Below the pieces are notes generated by a model. The model was not told where the DNA came from. It did no database searches and saw only the letters and a program-made list of their open reading frames with translations. A program made the translations under genes and the position numbers. 64,000 nt of DNA. Origin: Okapia johnstoni (Eukaryota > Chordata > Mammalia > Artiodactyla > Giraffidae). Position 1 is the first letter of the stretch. Each line of letters starts with the position of its first letter. Positions 1 to 28,889 of this stretch are shown one piece after another. The DNA is taken from NCBI GenBank assembly GCA_024291935.2, contig CM044322.1, positions 27,837,405 to 27,901,404 of the forward strand. The letters run 5' to 3'.

Positions 1-16050
<16,050 letters not shown>

Positions 16051-16386
16051 CTTCTAATCTTAGTGCTCTTCAAAGCCACCTCAAAGAATCTGAGATCTGA
16101 AAGAGAAAAACAAGTACCAAAAATGAATAAACAATGACTGAGTCATTTAATGAAGCTGGTGAGAAAAGGGAATTGAAATTTTGAGAGCTGTGGTTTCATT
16201 ACAAGCCAGAGAACTTTTCTTTAGCCTTCATCAGAACATGTAAAATGCCCACAAGGGCTGGGTCAACAGAATGTAACTACTGTTGTACGTGAGCCTCGAA
16301 AAATGACAGTGTCCATCAGACAGTGCAGAAGATGGTGGTGGGCTGAAAGAGAGAAAGTCTGTCTAGAAGCAGTTTTCACTGAGGAT

Positions 16387-16668
16387 CTGCTGCTGCTGCT
16401 GCTGCTCAGTCGCATCAGTCGTGTCTGACTCTGTGCGACCCCACAGACGGCAGCCCACCAGGCTCCGCTGTCCCTGGGATTCTCCAAGCAAGAACACTGG
16501 AGTGGGTTGCCATTTCCTTCTCCAGTGCATGAAAGGGAAAAGTGAAAGTGAAGTCGCTCAGTCGTGTCCGACTCTTTGGGACCCCATGGACTGCAGCCTA
16601 CCAGGCACCTCCGTCCATGAGATTTTCCAGGCAAGAATACTGGAGTGGGGTGCCATTGCCTTCCCCAG
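16387..16668 (-). mobile_element. Bov-A2 SINE (dimer) with CTG microsatellite and perfect target-site duplication
   Basis: Two Bov-A units are seen: 16408-16530 and 16555-16668 each contain gtgtctgactct or gtgtccgactct and aatactggagtggg-type text. A (CTG)n run of about 20 bases opens the element at 16387-16406. A 14-bp perfect duplication, tcactgaggatctg, flanks it at 16376-16389 and 16669-16682. It lies about 290 bp upstream of the ATG exon in the sense orientation of the gene. The long open frame it carries on the minus strand is the familiar non-coding frame of this family. Confidence 0.93.
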
Positions 16669-16682
16669 TCACTGAGGATCTG

Positions 16683-18815
16683 GACCTCACTATAAACTCA
16701 AGAACCTAAGAGTGTTGTTTAGAACAGCTCTCACGTGAAAACTCAGGACAGTTAGTTCAGGATGGGGCACAGCAGCCACCTGACAACCTAGCACCTCAAA
16801 GGCATGTCGATGACCCTAAACCCATGACTACCCAGAGGACATAAGCAGGTCACACGGCAATCCCAGAAGGACTCAGCTTGGTGTCCAGCAGGCCCTTGAT
16901 TCAGGACAACTTACTCTCCCACCAAAATGGGCTCTGGGATCCCAGGAGGCTCAGAAGCAACACCGCAGCCCTTCCAGGCACAGGCCCAAGAGGGCTGGGT
17001 ACAAGCAACCCTGCTGCCCACTCCTGCCCCAGCCCCACCCCTATGCTCATGAGACACTATTCTTGAAATCACTGTCAAAACAAAATTACTTGTTAAACAA
17101 GAGATGTATTTTCCCAGGGGAATGCCATAGTTGGGGGTTGCATTTCTGACCAAGAACATAGCTGTTAAGTCGATCCTAACTGTGACCAACGTATCACAAA
17201 GCTAAAGAAACAATTACAAACATCTTTTAATCACTTAAGAACACAATTAGCTCCCACCTGCAAGCACAGCGTATTGCAAGGGCCTCAATTTCCTATGCAA
17301 ATACAGAGGGGATCGATTCTTCCATCCTTGATTTTGTGTGAAAGTCACAGGGTTATTATAATATACACCAGATATTTAATTAACAGTGGTCCTTTATTTT
17401 CTTGAGACTGGAGCACATCTGGGGGAAATTATCTGGATGACCCAAGAAACACCGTTGTTAGTTCCTAATCTAGACAGACTTTAGACTTTCTTTTTCCTCA
17501 CAATAGCATTCCAAATAATTGTGATATGGTTTGTACTGATGTATATTTATTGAGAAAATAAGAATACCTTTCCCAGTAAAAAGCACCTTTGAAAAGCACG
17601 TGTTACATCCTGGTTGCTGCCCTCACCTGCCCCTGCAGCCCAGTCTATTCATGGAACAAATCCCACTGGCTGCTGGGCGCACGGCACAGGAAGCACAGAA
17701 GTGCTGGGCTTCCAGAGACAGCAAGGTCCTAGCACTGACCCTAAAAGGAGGTCCGCACCACTGCCAGGAAAGGACTAATGGGTAGGACCAGGATGTGGCG
17801 CTGAGCCATCTCGGTTGGACGGTCAAAGGCAGGGGAGGCAATCCCAGTGACGAGAGAGGCGTTGTTTCAAGGGGGTGCTGTAAGTTTCACTCTCGCAGAC
17901 CCCCAGCACCTCCCTGGACAAGTGGAGCTCGGCTGAAGTTACCCTCCACGATAACTGGCCTGATTCACATATAAACTCAAAGGACTGCAGCTGATGAATA
18001 TTAATGTGTGAAATAACAGGGCCAAGAGAACACGAAATCATTTTAAAATAGAAAGCTGTGCTGATGCGCCCCTGAGCTTCCAGACTGTGCTGCACACCCC
18101 ACCCTCCTGAGCACGTGCATCCACATGTGATCAGTTATTATTATAAGAAACAGTCCGCCAAGTCGGGGGTAGTTTTGCCCCAGTAACACCCCCGCCCCCA
18201 TCAGTAAAGAACTGTTCTTAGTCTGTAGATAAGCGACTTCCTTCAATCCTTCCAAAATCCACATGAAGAAAACTAACAGCTAACGTCATCATGAGGTACA
18301 CTGAATTAAATGGTGAGTTTTAGTCAATAAACCATACATTTTGATCCTAATTTAAACACCAAAAAGCTGAGCTAGTTTTTAAAGTAAGAAATAACGAATA
18401 AACTCCTAGGATCAAGATAAACAGGTCAAGACCCAAATTCTAGTATTAGGTGGAATCGCTCTTGAGATCTTAAAATATTTCTTTTAACTAGATGCTCTTT
18501 TTTACATATTATAAAAGAATATACACATGATAATCATCCAGATGTATTGCTTCAAACTAGAGAAATTAATTTATTGAAAACCTAAGTATCTTTAAAATGA
18601 CAAACTTAAACTCAGTTACCTCACAAAATTTCAGAAGCAGTAACAGTACTTGCTGACTTCAACCTTCAGCCACAAGCAAAGAGAAGAAAACCAGATCTAT
18701 TTCTTTCATCATTAAATTATTAATATTGCCTTTTGATTACAGCTCTGTCTATGATCAGTGGCCACAGTTAAATCTGAAGAGACCCCAAATACGTATTTGT
18801 TCATTTTTAAAGAAA
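16683..18815. other. Intronic sequence, nothing recognised
   Basis: No repeat or gene is seen. It is moderately AT-rich from 17080 to 17590 and has no convincing open frame. Confidence 0.6.
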
Positions 18816-19012
18816 AGGTGCTCAGTAGTGTCCCACTCTTTGTGACCCTGTGGACTGCAGCCTGCCAGGCTCCTCTGTCCATGGGATTTTCCAGGCAAGA
18901 ATACTGGAGTGGGTCACCATTTCCTCCTCCAAGGCAATCTTCCCCACTCAGGGATAAAACCTGGGTCTCCGGCATTGCAGGAAGATTCTTTAACCAACTA
19001 AGCGACCAGGCT
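18816..19012 (-). mobile_element. Bov-tA SINE, antisense copy
   Basis: On the plus strand it runs from ggtgctcagtagtgtcccac through ttttccaggcaagaatactg to a tRNA-like end, taaccaactaagcgacc. It is moderately diverged, and no clean duplication is found. Confidence 0.88.
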
Positions 19013-21845
19013 ACTACCAATAAAAGTAAGAGTCCAGAAAGGTCCAAAATTTTTGATCTTACAGTCTGATGAGAAAGAGAAATCTATTGGCAGACATTTA
19101 AAACAAAATTCAACCACATTCTATATTCTGCATGTTGAAGTTGTCTGTAGAGGGACTTTCCCTGATGAAGGGGCACCCGGGGGCTCTGGGGTTCACTCTG
19201 ACCTGGCATTGTCCAGGGCCTCCTGCTTCTCAGGCTAATGGACACCGAACTGGCCTCACAGGATGTGCATGAAAGGACCAGGCAGTCAGGGCTCCCTCAA
19301 AAAGAAGCCGGCACTCCAAGGACAGCAAGGAGCATGCAGAGCAAACTGAAGGAAGCAGAACAACTCTGAACTCCCACAAACTGAAAGTTCACCCCAAATG
19401 CTCTTCTGTGAAGAGACAGCAAATGAAATAAATGGGGTACAGGAAGGCACATAAATGATGAAACTTCTCCTTTTGTGTCTATAAAAATAAACATCTATGC
19501 TCACGTAAGTAAGCAATCATTTTTCTACATACACGAGAAAATGTTAATTGTTATTTTTGGAGAAACACAGGAATAGTGGGCAGGTCTGATTTTTCACATT
19601 ATCATATATATGTATGATATGGGAAAAAGAAAAATTATATATATGTATATATGTTAAGTTAACCAGTTACCTGGGCCTTGAACCAAGAAGCACTCACAAT
19701 TTTTCCTCCATTTTTCAGTTAAAATAAAAAAAGCAAACTAGTTGATATTAACTTTACCGGGTGAACTATTAAATATCAATAACAACAATAACAAAGACAC
19801 CATGAAAACCTCGAAAAACGCTCATTATATGTGAAAGGAAAAACAAATGTGTGTGTAATAATTTTAGCTATTTTAAGACCAAAACATAAGAACAGCATTT
19901 TTGTTAGAATTACTGGTCATACTTTTCTCTTTTTTCCAAAGGTTGGACATGCCGTTTATATTCCTTTGATGACAAAGACGAATGAACACGAAGGTTTCAC
20001 TTACATGTGACGCCTCTGCTGCTCTCCTCACTGTCCTCAGTCCCCCAGAGCCTCCAGGAAGCCCACCATCGGTTACGTGGCCTAGGCTCCTTCTCTCCTC
20101 CAGGGCCAAAGTCACAACTAAGTACTGGCCTTGCTGACTCAGCGCCCTGACCAGTCTAATCCACTAAGACAGGACCTGCTGAGAGCCTCACTTCTGTTCT
20201 TTGTGACCCACATCTGCCACTAGCTTTCACCTGTTTAGGAAACATTTTCCACAGAAATGTAATGTAAAAGCAAGTACTGTGAAATGATATGTCCAGCAGC
20301 AGCTTTGAGCAGCTTCACAGCCTAACAAGAGCCCAGTCGTCTCCACTGTATCAAAGTATAATTCGGGTTCTGGTTCTTCACAGGCAAGGAAGGTGATGTC
20401 CACCCACTCACTCTCCACTCTGGTCTGCGAGTGCCAGGGTGGAGAAGAGCACTAGCGAGACCACTGCAAAGGGCTCCAGAAGCCTTTCTGTGATCAGCGA
20501 TCAGATCACGAAGTGCACCCTCCACGGAGCAGCCAAGAACACGTGGGCTCAGCCCACTGAAGGGCAGGCGGCCAAGACACCAACCACCAGGGCCCCTGCT
20601 GCACTTGACTGCTTGGGGAAGCAGCAGCCCTGATGGTACCCCATGAGCCAGGGGCAGGAGTCTGCTGACCTGCTTGGCCAAACGGGTTCCACGCCTCACC
20701 TCCAGATAAAGCAGCATTTGGAGAGAGGAGTTTGCATGAGGCATTTAAACCAATTTCACCAGCTTTTCTGTTTTTTCCTTCATTCCCAAATCCAAGTTAA
20801 CCTCCAAAATTGAGGCGGCACAACTCCACAGGGCGAGGGACAGGGCACAGGACACCTCCTCCCAGGGCATCCCCAGGCTTCCCCGGGGTCCGGTGTAGAT
20901 ACTGACAGAGTTAAGAATAAAATGCTGGATCTGAAATTCGATTTAAAAAAACTGAGAAGGGAAACGGGAAGACATAGAAAAACACATCCGGCCAAAACTT
21001 GGTAATTGCTTTAGTTTGGTGACAGGAGTTCCTTATGCTATTTATTAACTTTTTCTATGTTTCAATTTTCCATTAGAATAGTTTCTTTTTAAATGCTAAG
21101 AGACCTTGAATCGATTTAAAATCCAAATGTACAGAAAAAACCAGGACAGCCTGAATATGGTCTGGGTATCTGATGACAAGGAGTGGCAGCTCTTCTGTTC
21201 GTTGTCACAATGAAGCTAAAACCCGTAACTATTAGACGTGCTTCTTACTTCTGAGGGAAATGAGACTCTGATAGGAAGGGAGGTTAAACAAAACTAGGAG
21301 AGTTCTGTTCGAGTTGCATGATTTTAGGTAATATTCTTCTTTTAATCTATGTTTGAACATTCTCTTAATAAATTTTTTAAAAAGTCATTTATTTCTCGGT
21401 ACTGTTTGACTGCAAGTATATATGAAATTTGTCATGTATCTCCTTTTAAAAATATAGACGCACAGGTATTCCTCAAGCAGATCGTGCTACATTTTGACAT
21501 GGATCAAGCTGCCATGTTAGCTGGTTGCTTGTGAGAAAGAGTCAGTCCCAATAGTGCCCAGATTTGTCTGAACAACTCAATGGTTGACCCTGGAGGCTTA
21601 TATGATTCAAAAGTGATAAAAAGTAAGTTTTAATGAAACATTCATTACATTATCTTCTAAAAAGTAGCAGATATCAACATATTCAACACTCAGTAAGCCG
21701 TAACTGGCTTTTATACAGGTAAAAGATGGTAATGGAGACTAAGATAGGAGATACCGTTACATCTAGAATTCTCATCTGGCTATGGATTTAAAAAGCATCC
21801 AGGAAATTGTTACACATGTTCTTTGACACTGTGTTCCATTTTCTT
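19013..21845. other. Intronic sequence, nothing recognised
   Basis: It contains a short TA-rich run (19603-19655) and otherwise ordinary intron. The open frames at 20322-20744 on the minus strand and nearby look like chance frames. Confidence 0.6.
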
Positions 21846-21861
21846 AGAATGCAATGACTTA

Positions 21862-22096
21862 GGACTTCCCTGGTGGTCCAGGGGATAGGAATATGCCTGC
21901 CAATGCAGGGGGCATAGGTTCCATCCCTGGTATGGGAAGATCCCACATGCCACAAGTCAACTGAGCCCATGCACTGCAACGAGAAGCCACCACAACTAGA
22001 AAGCAGTCCCTGCTCACCCCAACTACAGATAGCCCACACACAGTAACGAAGACTCAGAGCAACCAAAAATAAGATAATAAATGAAAATTTTAAAAA
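21862..22096 (+). mobile_element. CHR-type SINE with target-site duplication
   Basis: It opens with ggacttccctggtggtcc and carries the long gcccatgcactgcaacgaga-type middle and an A-rich tail. A 16-bp duplication with one mismatch (agaatgcaatgactta/agaatgcaatgattta) flanks it at 21846-21861 and 22097-22112. Confidence 0.93.
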
Positions 22097-22180
22097 AGAA
22101 TGCAATGATTTAAATAGTCTGCCCCCAACATCTAAGCTATCTCATGAGATTTTCCTGTTTCTCAATTTCCTGATGCAAAT

Positions 22181-22306
22181 TTTATTTATTTTTTGGCCAA
22201 ATCACACGGCAGATATGTGGGATCTTAGTTCCCCAATCAGGGATCAACCCACAAACCCTGCATTAGAAGTGCAGTCTTAAACTGCTGGACTGCCAGGGAA
22301 GTCCCC
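22181..22306 (-). mobile_element. CHR-type SINE, antisense copy
   Basis: On the plus strand it runs from tttatttattttttggcc through gatcttagttccccaatcag to ctgccagggaagtcccc. It faces the SINE at 21862-22096 at a distance of only about 85 bp, giving an inverted pair. Confidence 0.88.
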
Positions 22307-22671
22307 CAAATACAAGTTTTTAAAGAAAAAGCACAGCCCCTCACTGGGTGTTTACTGCTAGAGAATGCATACAGGGGAGACTTGCTTCTCACATTCTACA
22401 TTTATGACAGTGTAGCATAGACTCTTTCTCAATCTACTAAGGCCAACTTAAGCATATTCCCTGAAGCATCAGTATAATGTAAAAATGTAACCATTCTCAC
22501 CAGAAATCAACTGATACAATGATAGTATATTAGTTCTGCAAATAGAAAAAAAAGATACAAGATAGACTCTCTAGGCAAAGTGAATTTACCTATTAGCTCT
22601 ACAAAGGGCTGATTGGCTCCAGGCCCCCAGCTGATGTTCTTCTCTAAGCAGGAAGAGGAGTCTCACTTAGT

Positions 22672-22890
22672 GTGTGCTGAATCACTTCAGTTCTGTCGGA
22701 CTCTTTGCAACCCCATGAACTGCAGCCCACCGGGCTCCTCTGTCCATGGGATTCTCCAGGCAAGAAGACTGGAGTGGGTTGCGATGCCCTCCTCCAGGGA
22801 ATCTTCCTGACCGAGGGATTGAAACCACGTCTCTTATGTCTCCTGCATTGGCAAGCAGGTTCTCTACCACTAGCGCCACCTAGGAAGCCC
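22672..22890 (-). mobile_element. Bov-tA SINE, antisense copy
   Basis: The BovA-like half (ctccaggcaagaagactgga) and the tRNA-like half (ggttctctaccactagcgcc) are both present. There is extra sequence, cttatgtctcctgcattggc, before the tRNA half. Confidence 0.88.
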
Positions 22891-23246
22891 CTTCAGTTTA
22901 CTGCCTTTTGAAAATAAAGGTTCTTATACTTTCAAATCATAATAAAACCTACACAGATAAATTCACAAAGTCACTGACAGCCAAAAGCCATTTCCACGCA
23001 AACTGAATTTCTGGGAACCTATGTATCAACTTAAGAAATCCACGCAAACCCAGACGTCAGGGCAGAGGAAAAGCCCCTGGTGCCATGCAGGCATCTGGTC
23101 TGCTGCCTAGAAGTGGCTCCCACACCCTCCAGCACACACTTCCCTGGTTTCCCAAGACCCGGCACCAGTCCTTGAGTGAGAGGGACCATCACAGGGCTAA
23201 AAGCACCCAGAGGGGTTTATTGTCTAACAAAAACTTACCACACACC

Positions 23247-23366
23247 AGGAACTCCCCAGCACTCCAGTGGTCAGGACTTGGCACTTTGCTTGTCAGGCTC
23301 ATGTTTGCTCCTTGGCTGGGGAACTGAAATCCCACAAGCTGCACAAAGCCACCCCTTCCCACCAAA
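23247..23366 (+). mobile_element. CHR-type SINE, diverged
   Basis: The head aggaactccccagcactcc and the box tggctggggaactgaaatcc are recognisable. It is older than its neighbours judging by the mismatches. Confidence 0.7.
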
Positions 23367-24864
23367 ATAATTTTTTTAAAAAACCTACCATGTACCTGGA
23401 GATGGTAGGAGAGTACTCGGGCTCCATGGACAGACTGCAGAGCACACAGAAAGTAAAAAGGTACCTTTTGTAAGGCCACTCCATCCTCCCTACACAGAGA
23501 TGGTATCAATACTGCCGATTCCCTATTTTGTTTACGAAAGCCCATCACTCAGAAGGCACTATCTAGTTTTACCACCACACAGAAGGTAATTATGGCGGCT
23601 ATGCAATGTCACATTTGGAAATAATAATTTTTCTATCTTCAAAATAGTAAAACGCAAATAAAGAATTTACATTTCATAACATTAAAACATATGATAAGAA
23701 GCATGTTACAGAAAGCTTTTAAAAAGTTGCAAACATACTGCTATTGTACTGAATAATTTAAAACTCAGACTTACTTAAGCTAGCACATGAATATTATTTT
23801 GTGCCTGTTAAGAAAACTCTTGAACAAGAAAGGAACATGCATCGCAGTCCACCTTGCATTTATAGGTAACAAAGCACCAGGGCAGACCTAGGAGACCCCA
23901 GGGCCCTGGCAGCACTGCACAGTGGGAGCCGAGGAGCCCAAGCAGGCAGGGCTGCAGGGTGGGCCGGGCGGGTTCCAAAAGGGGAGAGCCCACCTGCTGC
24001 CCAGAGCCCACCTTTGTAGGCTGTTGCCTCCACAACCTGTGCGTCCAGGAAGCCTCTGAGGCTTCCAAATGCTCAGTGGCGCGTGGGGAGACTCCCCACA
24101 CCGAGTACTCAGGTCTCCCCAGCCTCCCTGTGAGAGTCAGGAAGTTCCGCTTTAATGATTTCAGAGCCAAATTTAATACACAATGGATGCCATCTAAGAC
24201 GCCCACACCCAGAAGGAAGAAGGGCTAAACGGGAAGGGTGGTCGGACTGGAAGTCAGCCACACGCGACAGAGGCCCCTCTGAGGGGCTGCCACCCTCAGG
24301 TTGGGAGAAGACTGCTCTCCACCGTGCCGCATGCACACCACTGTGCAGATAATCTCTGTCTTTACACTCACTTCTGGAAAACTACAATGAACTCCACTGG
24401 GTGTTCCATGTGCCTTAGCAGGCCTTGCTGGTGGAGGCAGTGTGGCTGCACGTGGCAGGGGTTGCACATCCACCCCCAGGCCTGACGCTTTTCAGCAGGT
24501 GTAACCCCTCTGCGTCTGGCTTTTGGTCGGAAAATGGAGAGAGAAACAATCCCTATCTCACAGGCCACAAGGACTCAATCAGGATCCACCAAAGGTCCTT
24601 AACACCTGACTGAACCACAGCAAAGGCTCACTAAAGTTCTCACTAAACAAGAACTTGTTACAAAAGCAGTTAACAGGATTTTCCACATGAAATGATTTAG
24701 TAACAGAAAACCACCTCTTCCTTCACCTGCCACACTTCCTACCCAGCCAGTGAAATAGGTCTCTACAGAGGTGGAACTATGCATAACAATGGCTGCCAGG
24801 GTAACTAACCAAGGACTCATCCGATGGAGGCTGGGCAGCTCATATGCTAATGGTTCCTTCAGTT
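23367..24864. other. Intronic sequence, one MIR trace
   Basis: Nothing is recognised apart from a MIR-like stretch at about 24490-24590 (ggaaaatggagagagaaaca, then ccctatctcacagg). The GC-rich part at 23940-24330 has too few CpG to be an island. Confidence 0.55.
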
Positions 24865-26035
24865 TAAAAAAATTCTTATTGAAAGTAACACAACAAAACA
24901 GATAGTTTGACACATTCTGAAACATTAACACACCTCTGAAACCACACCTCTGTGAAGACAACTATCACAGCCACACCCCAAGTCTCCTGTGCCCCTCTGT
25001 AACTGTCCCCCAAGCCCCAGCAACCACGAGTCTGCTTTCTGTCACTTTACACACGTGAATCCCACAGGACACACCCTCCCATGCTCTGGCTGTGAGCCCT
25101 CAGCATGGTCTCTACATGGACACCTGCCCTCATCTCTCCTGGGTAAGCACCAGGAATGGAACGGCAGGATCATATATGAGAAGCATGCACTTAACATATT
25201 CAGAAACTGCTGAGCTGTTTTCAACACGGCTGCACCGTTTTTCACGCCCACTATCCGTGCACTGGAGCCTGACGCGGCACACCCTCAGTAGCGCTTGGTG
25301 TGGGCAGTCTTCTCCACTTTAGCCACTGGAGTAGGTGGTTAGTGGTGTCTCAATGTGGTTTTAATTTGCATTTCCCCAATAGCTAATAATTCTGACCATC
25401 TTTTCATGTGCTCATCTGCTATCTCATTATATTCTCTGGTGAAGTGTCTACTCAAATCACTTGCTTTTGTACTGGGTTGTTTGTTTTCTTAATACTGAAT
25501 TTTAAGAGTGCTTTACTTATTCTGGACACAAGTTACCTAGAAGACATGCGATCTGTTACTATTTTCTGTGGCTTGTCTTTTTATTCTCTTAAGTGTCTTA
25601 GAAGGAGCAGGCATTTTTAAATTTGTCCCCAAGTCCAATTTAAAAATGTTCTCTTTAATGGACTGTGTCTTTGCTGTCACTAAGAAATCCTTGCCTCAGA
25701 ATTCCCTGGCAGTCCAGTGGTTAGGACTCCATACTTCCACTGCTGAGGACAGGGTCTGATCCCTGGCTGGTGAACCAAGATCCCACAAGTTGCATGGTGG
25801 GTGGCCAAAAAAAAAGAAAGAAAGAAAAAGAAATCCTTGCCTAACCCGAAGTCTCAATGATTTTCTATGTTTTCATTTGGAGGTTTTCTAGTACTAGGCT
25901 TTACGTTAAGTTCTATGATTCATCTTGGGTTAATTCCTGTCTGTGGTGTCAAGTCCACCTTTTATATATGGATACCCAACTCTCCGAGCACCTAACTCAT
26001 TCAATTTAGTTTTGCTTTCTAATTTTAAATTATTT
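24865..26035 (-). mobile_element. L1 3' half, antisense copy, split by a younger SINE
   Basis: The plus strand matches antisense L1M text in order: ggatcatat near 25170, ctgcaccgtttttcacgccc, tggttttaatttgcatttcc, aagaaatccttgcctaaccc, then attttctatgttttcatttg. The element is interrupted at 25697-25827. It provides the target sequence for that insertion. Confidence 0.85.
25697..25827 (+). mobile_element. CHR-type SINE nested in L1, perfect target-site duplication
   Basis: It begins attccctggcagtccagtgg and ends in an (AAAG)n-type tail. A 15-bp perfect duplication of L1 sequence, aagaaatccttgcct, lies at 25682-25696 and 25828-25842. This dates the SINE as younger than the L1. Confidence 0.95.
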
Positions 26036-27459
26036 CAACTTACAAAGAGTTGGAAGAAAAATAAAGAACTGGATGCCCTCACCTAGTCACCCATAACACT
26101 GGGACAGCTTTGCTTTATCTCTCTCATCTCTTACAAATGTACTGGAGTTTTTTCTGGATTTCATGGCTTCACCTTCAATCTGTATCATCAGCTGGTACTC
26201 CAACTAAGACTTGATTACAAAGGGGCTCTCCTGCTTTCTCCTGGAAGAAGTTGCAGAAATACTGCTCTTGTCCAGAATGTGGACCATCATCTCCAGAACC
26301 TTATCCCTCCATGCTGAACAATGGAGGGAGGCTTGGAAGAAAATATCTTTCTCTGGACCAGTCTATTCTGAAAACCAACACTGGGCTTAAAGAAGAGATG
26401 GGCAAAACTATAACAAAAACCAGGTTCTTAAAAAAGAAAAAAGAAACCCTGAAGAAATTTAAACATTCTACTTTAAAAACTGATAAAATCAAATCATATC
26501 AAAATTACCTTAATTCAGAAGTGCTGCTGGTCTGTTCTCCCAAACATGTAAAATTGTCTGCAACAGAGAAAAGGCTGTATTTGCATTGATTGTGAGGCAC
26601 AATATTCCATACACTTCAAGAAGCCATGAATTTGCCCCTTCCCTGTCACGATTTCTTTCCCCAAAATCACTTACAAGTAGTTTGTATTAACAGCATTAAG
26701 TTTTTCAATGTGGAAAAGAAGAAAGATGATCTCAATTACTTTAAAAAAAAAAAAAAAAAGAACACCTTAAAAATGCCTCAGGGAAAACACTTTGAATTAA
26801 ACTGAAAAGAATCAGGGGGAAGAGTTGTTACCAGAAAAATTATAGCAACAAAAACAGAAAAATCACTATAATTCAAGAGGCTTCTAAGAGTAACCTCCCC
26901 CAGAAGATCTTATGTGAATGTCCCCTCAGTGCAGGCAAGTCCACCTGGACAGACACCCTGCCCACCCCTTCAGCCCACTCCAGCTGCCTTGGTACCGTCC
27001 AAAACTGACCTCCTGTCCAGGATGCCAGAGCAGAAGACATGGCAATAAGCCTTCGGACCTGCCTCTCATCTTACTGCAAGCCAGCACAAGAATAAATTTC
27101 ATTCTAGATTTCTTTGGAAATATGTGCTTGTTCTTTCCCAGAAACTAAGTTTCAATACATTTTTAAATGCTCTGGTAATCTCTCCAAATGACACTCTATC
27201 TGGAAGGGCCACTTTGGGATGTTTCGCAGGTTACCTCCTGCCTAGTGATCAATTCACTATTATGTTTACAAACTCCCATACATGCATCTAATCTGGGCAT
27301 TGGGACAGGCATCAACAAGCCGAAATGTCCCCTAGCTGAACTGTGAATTCTAAAGCATTTATTTAACAAAATAGTTTTACTGTAGAATTATGCTGCATAT
27401 GTTATAAGCAAGCACATACTACTTATCTGGCAATAAAAGTAAGTATGGAAGAAACAATG
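26036..27459. other. Intronic sequence with a poly-A run
   Basis: Text at 26030-26330 may be a decayed L1 or HAL1 piece, but I cannot place it. A 17-base A run lies at about 26743-26759. There is no gene. Confidence 0.5.
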
Positions 27460-28000
27460 TGGGGGTTCCTCAAAAAGTTAACCACAGACCCACCACACGA
27501 CCCAGCAATTCTACTTGTAGTTAGTTATACACCTGAAAGAACTGAAAATAGGTACTCAGTCCCCGCACATAAATGTTCACAGCAGCACTAGTCACAACTG
27601 CCAAAAGGAGGCAACAGCCCAAATATCAGCAGATAAACAGATAAACAAAATGAGGCCCAGCCACACAATGGAATCTTGTTCATCCATAGAACAGAATGAA
27701 GTGCTGATACATAGACAATACCTTGAAAACATTATGCTATGTCAAGAAGCCAGACACAAAAGGTCACATACTGCATGATTCTGTTTATGTGAAACACCCA
27801 GAACAGGCAAACCCACGAAGACAGAAAGCAGGGGTTGCAGGGACTCTGCACAATAACAAGGACACAGGCTCCTCCTGAGAAGATGAAGGTGTTCTGGAAT
27901 TAGGAAGACGCAGCGGCTGTACAGCTCTGTGAATTACTAAAATGCCACTGACTGTCCACTTCAAAATGGTTTTATGAATTTTACCTCGGGTGGGAGGAGT
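27460..28000 (+). mobile_element. L1 3'-end fragment, sense copy
   Basis: Ordered landmarks of the old L1M 3' end are visible: gggggttcctcaaaaagtta, cgacccagcaattctacttg, cagcagcactagtcacaact, acaatggaatcttgttcatc, catactgcatgattctgttt. The 3'-UTR-like stretch follows, ending near aaaatggttttatgaatttt. Confidence 0.87.
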
Positions 28001-28038
28001 AAAAAGTGCTGTTAAAGGTGCATGGAAAAAACAAAACC

Positions 28039-28169
28039 AGGGACTTCCCTGGTGGTCCAGTGGTGGAGACTTTGCACTGCCAATACAGGAGGCAGGGGTT
28101 TGATCCCTGGTGAGGGAACAAAGGTCCCACATGCCCTGCAGGCCAAAAGATCAGAGAGAGGAAAAAGAA
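28039..28169 (+). mobile_element. CHR-type SINE with target-site duplication
   Basis: The head is ggacttccctggtggtccag and the tail is A-rich. The 13-bp repeat aaaaaacaaaacc lies at 28026-28038 and 28170-28182. It inserted just beyond the L1 3' end. Confidence 0.92.
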
Positions 28170-28889
28170 AAAAAACAAAACCCAAACCAGCAGGTATGGA
28201 GTAAGAGGGAGACAGGGTAGACTATGGCTCACCCTCACAAACCTACTGAGCAGAGCTCTGAGGAGTGGGCACCGAAGGCTTCAACCAGACATCAAATTTA
28301 AAAGAGGGGAACCCAATCTTGGCACAGCTGACTTTTGAGACTGGCTTGTTCTCTGTGGTGGGGGCTGCCCCATCTCCTGGGAGGTATTCAGCAGCTGGCT
28401 GGCCCCAACACCCCTTCCCCAGCTGTGACAATCCCCAATCTCCAGACACCACTAGTCAGTCATTCCATAGGGAGAGCAATACTGGCCCCAGGTGAGAGCC
28501 ACTCCTTCAAGGTGACTGCTGCCCTCAACTGGATCTCAAAATGCAAGTCCTTTCAGGGATTTTTCACCTCAAGAAACAGGAAGACAAAAGTCAGAAAAAT
28601 GTATCACAGTTTGATCTATTTCAAGGGCTTAGTCTGTCTTGTGGCCCAAGGCATGAAACAAAGTTCATGTTGCCTATTCTGTGGGAGCCGAGAGCGTTTA
28701 CCCTCTAGCTACAGAGGGTGCTGAGAGCACCTCCGAACCCCTCCCATTCCCACCCCACAGAGAGTCACAAGGAGTGCTGCCCAGACTCATTTCTGGCTGA
28801 ATACGAGACCCAAGTGTAGGTCTTCTTCTGACTGCCCAGCCCACAGAACCCAGTAGAGAGAACAAGACCATAGTCTCAGACAGCAGCAT

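Noticed and set aside
16086..16096. Alternative acceptor for the ATG exon about seven bases further into the exon
   Set aside because: The first cag directly follows a long pyrimidine tract. The second AG has no separate tract. It would change only the leader.
16263..16634. A 123-codon minus-strand frame containing GKSHGRRCLVGCSPWGPKES
   Set aside because: This is the well-known spurious frame of Bov-A2 and Bov-tA elements and lies inside the Bov-A2 insertion.
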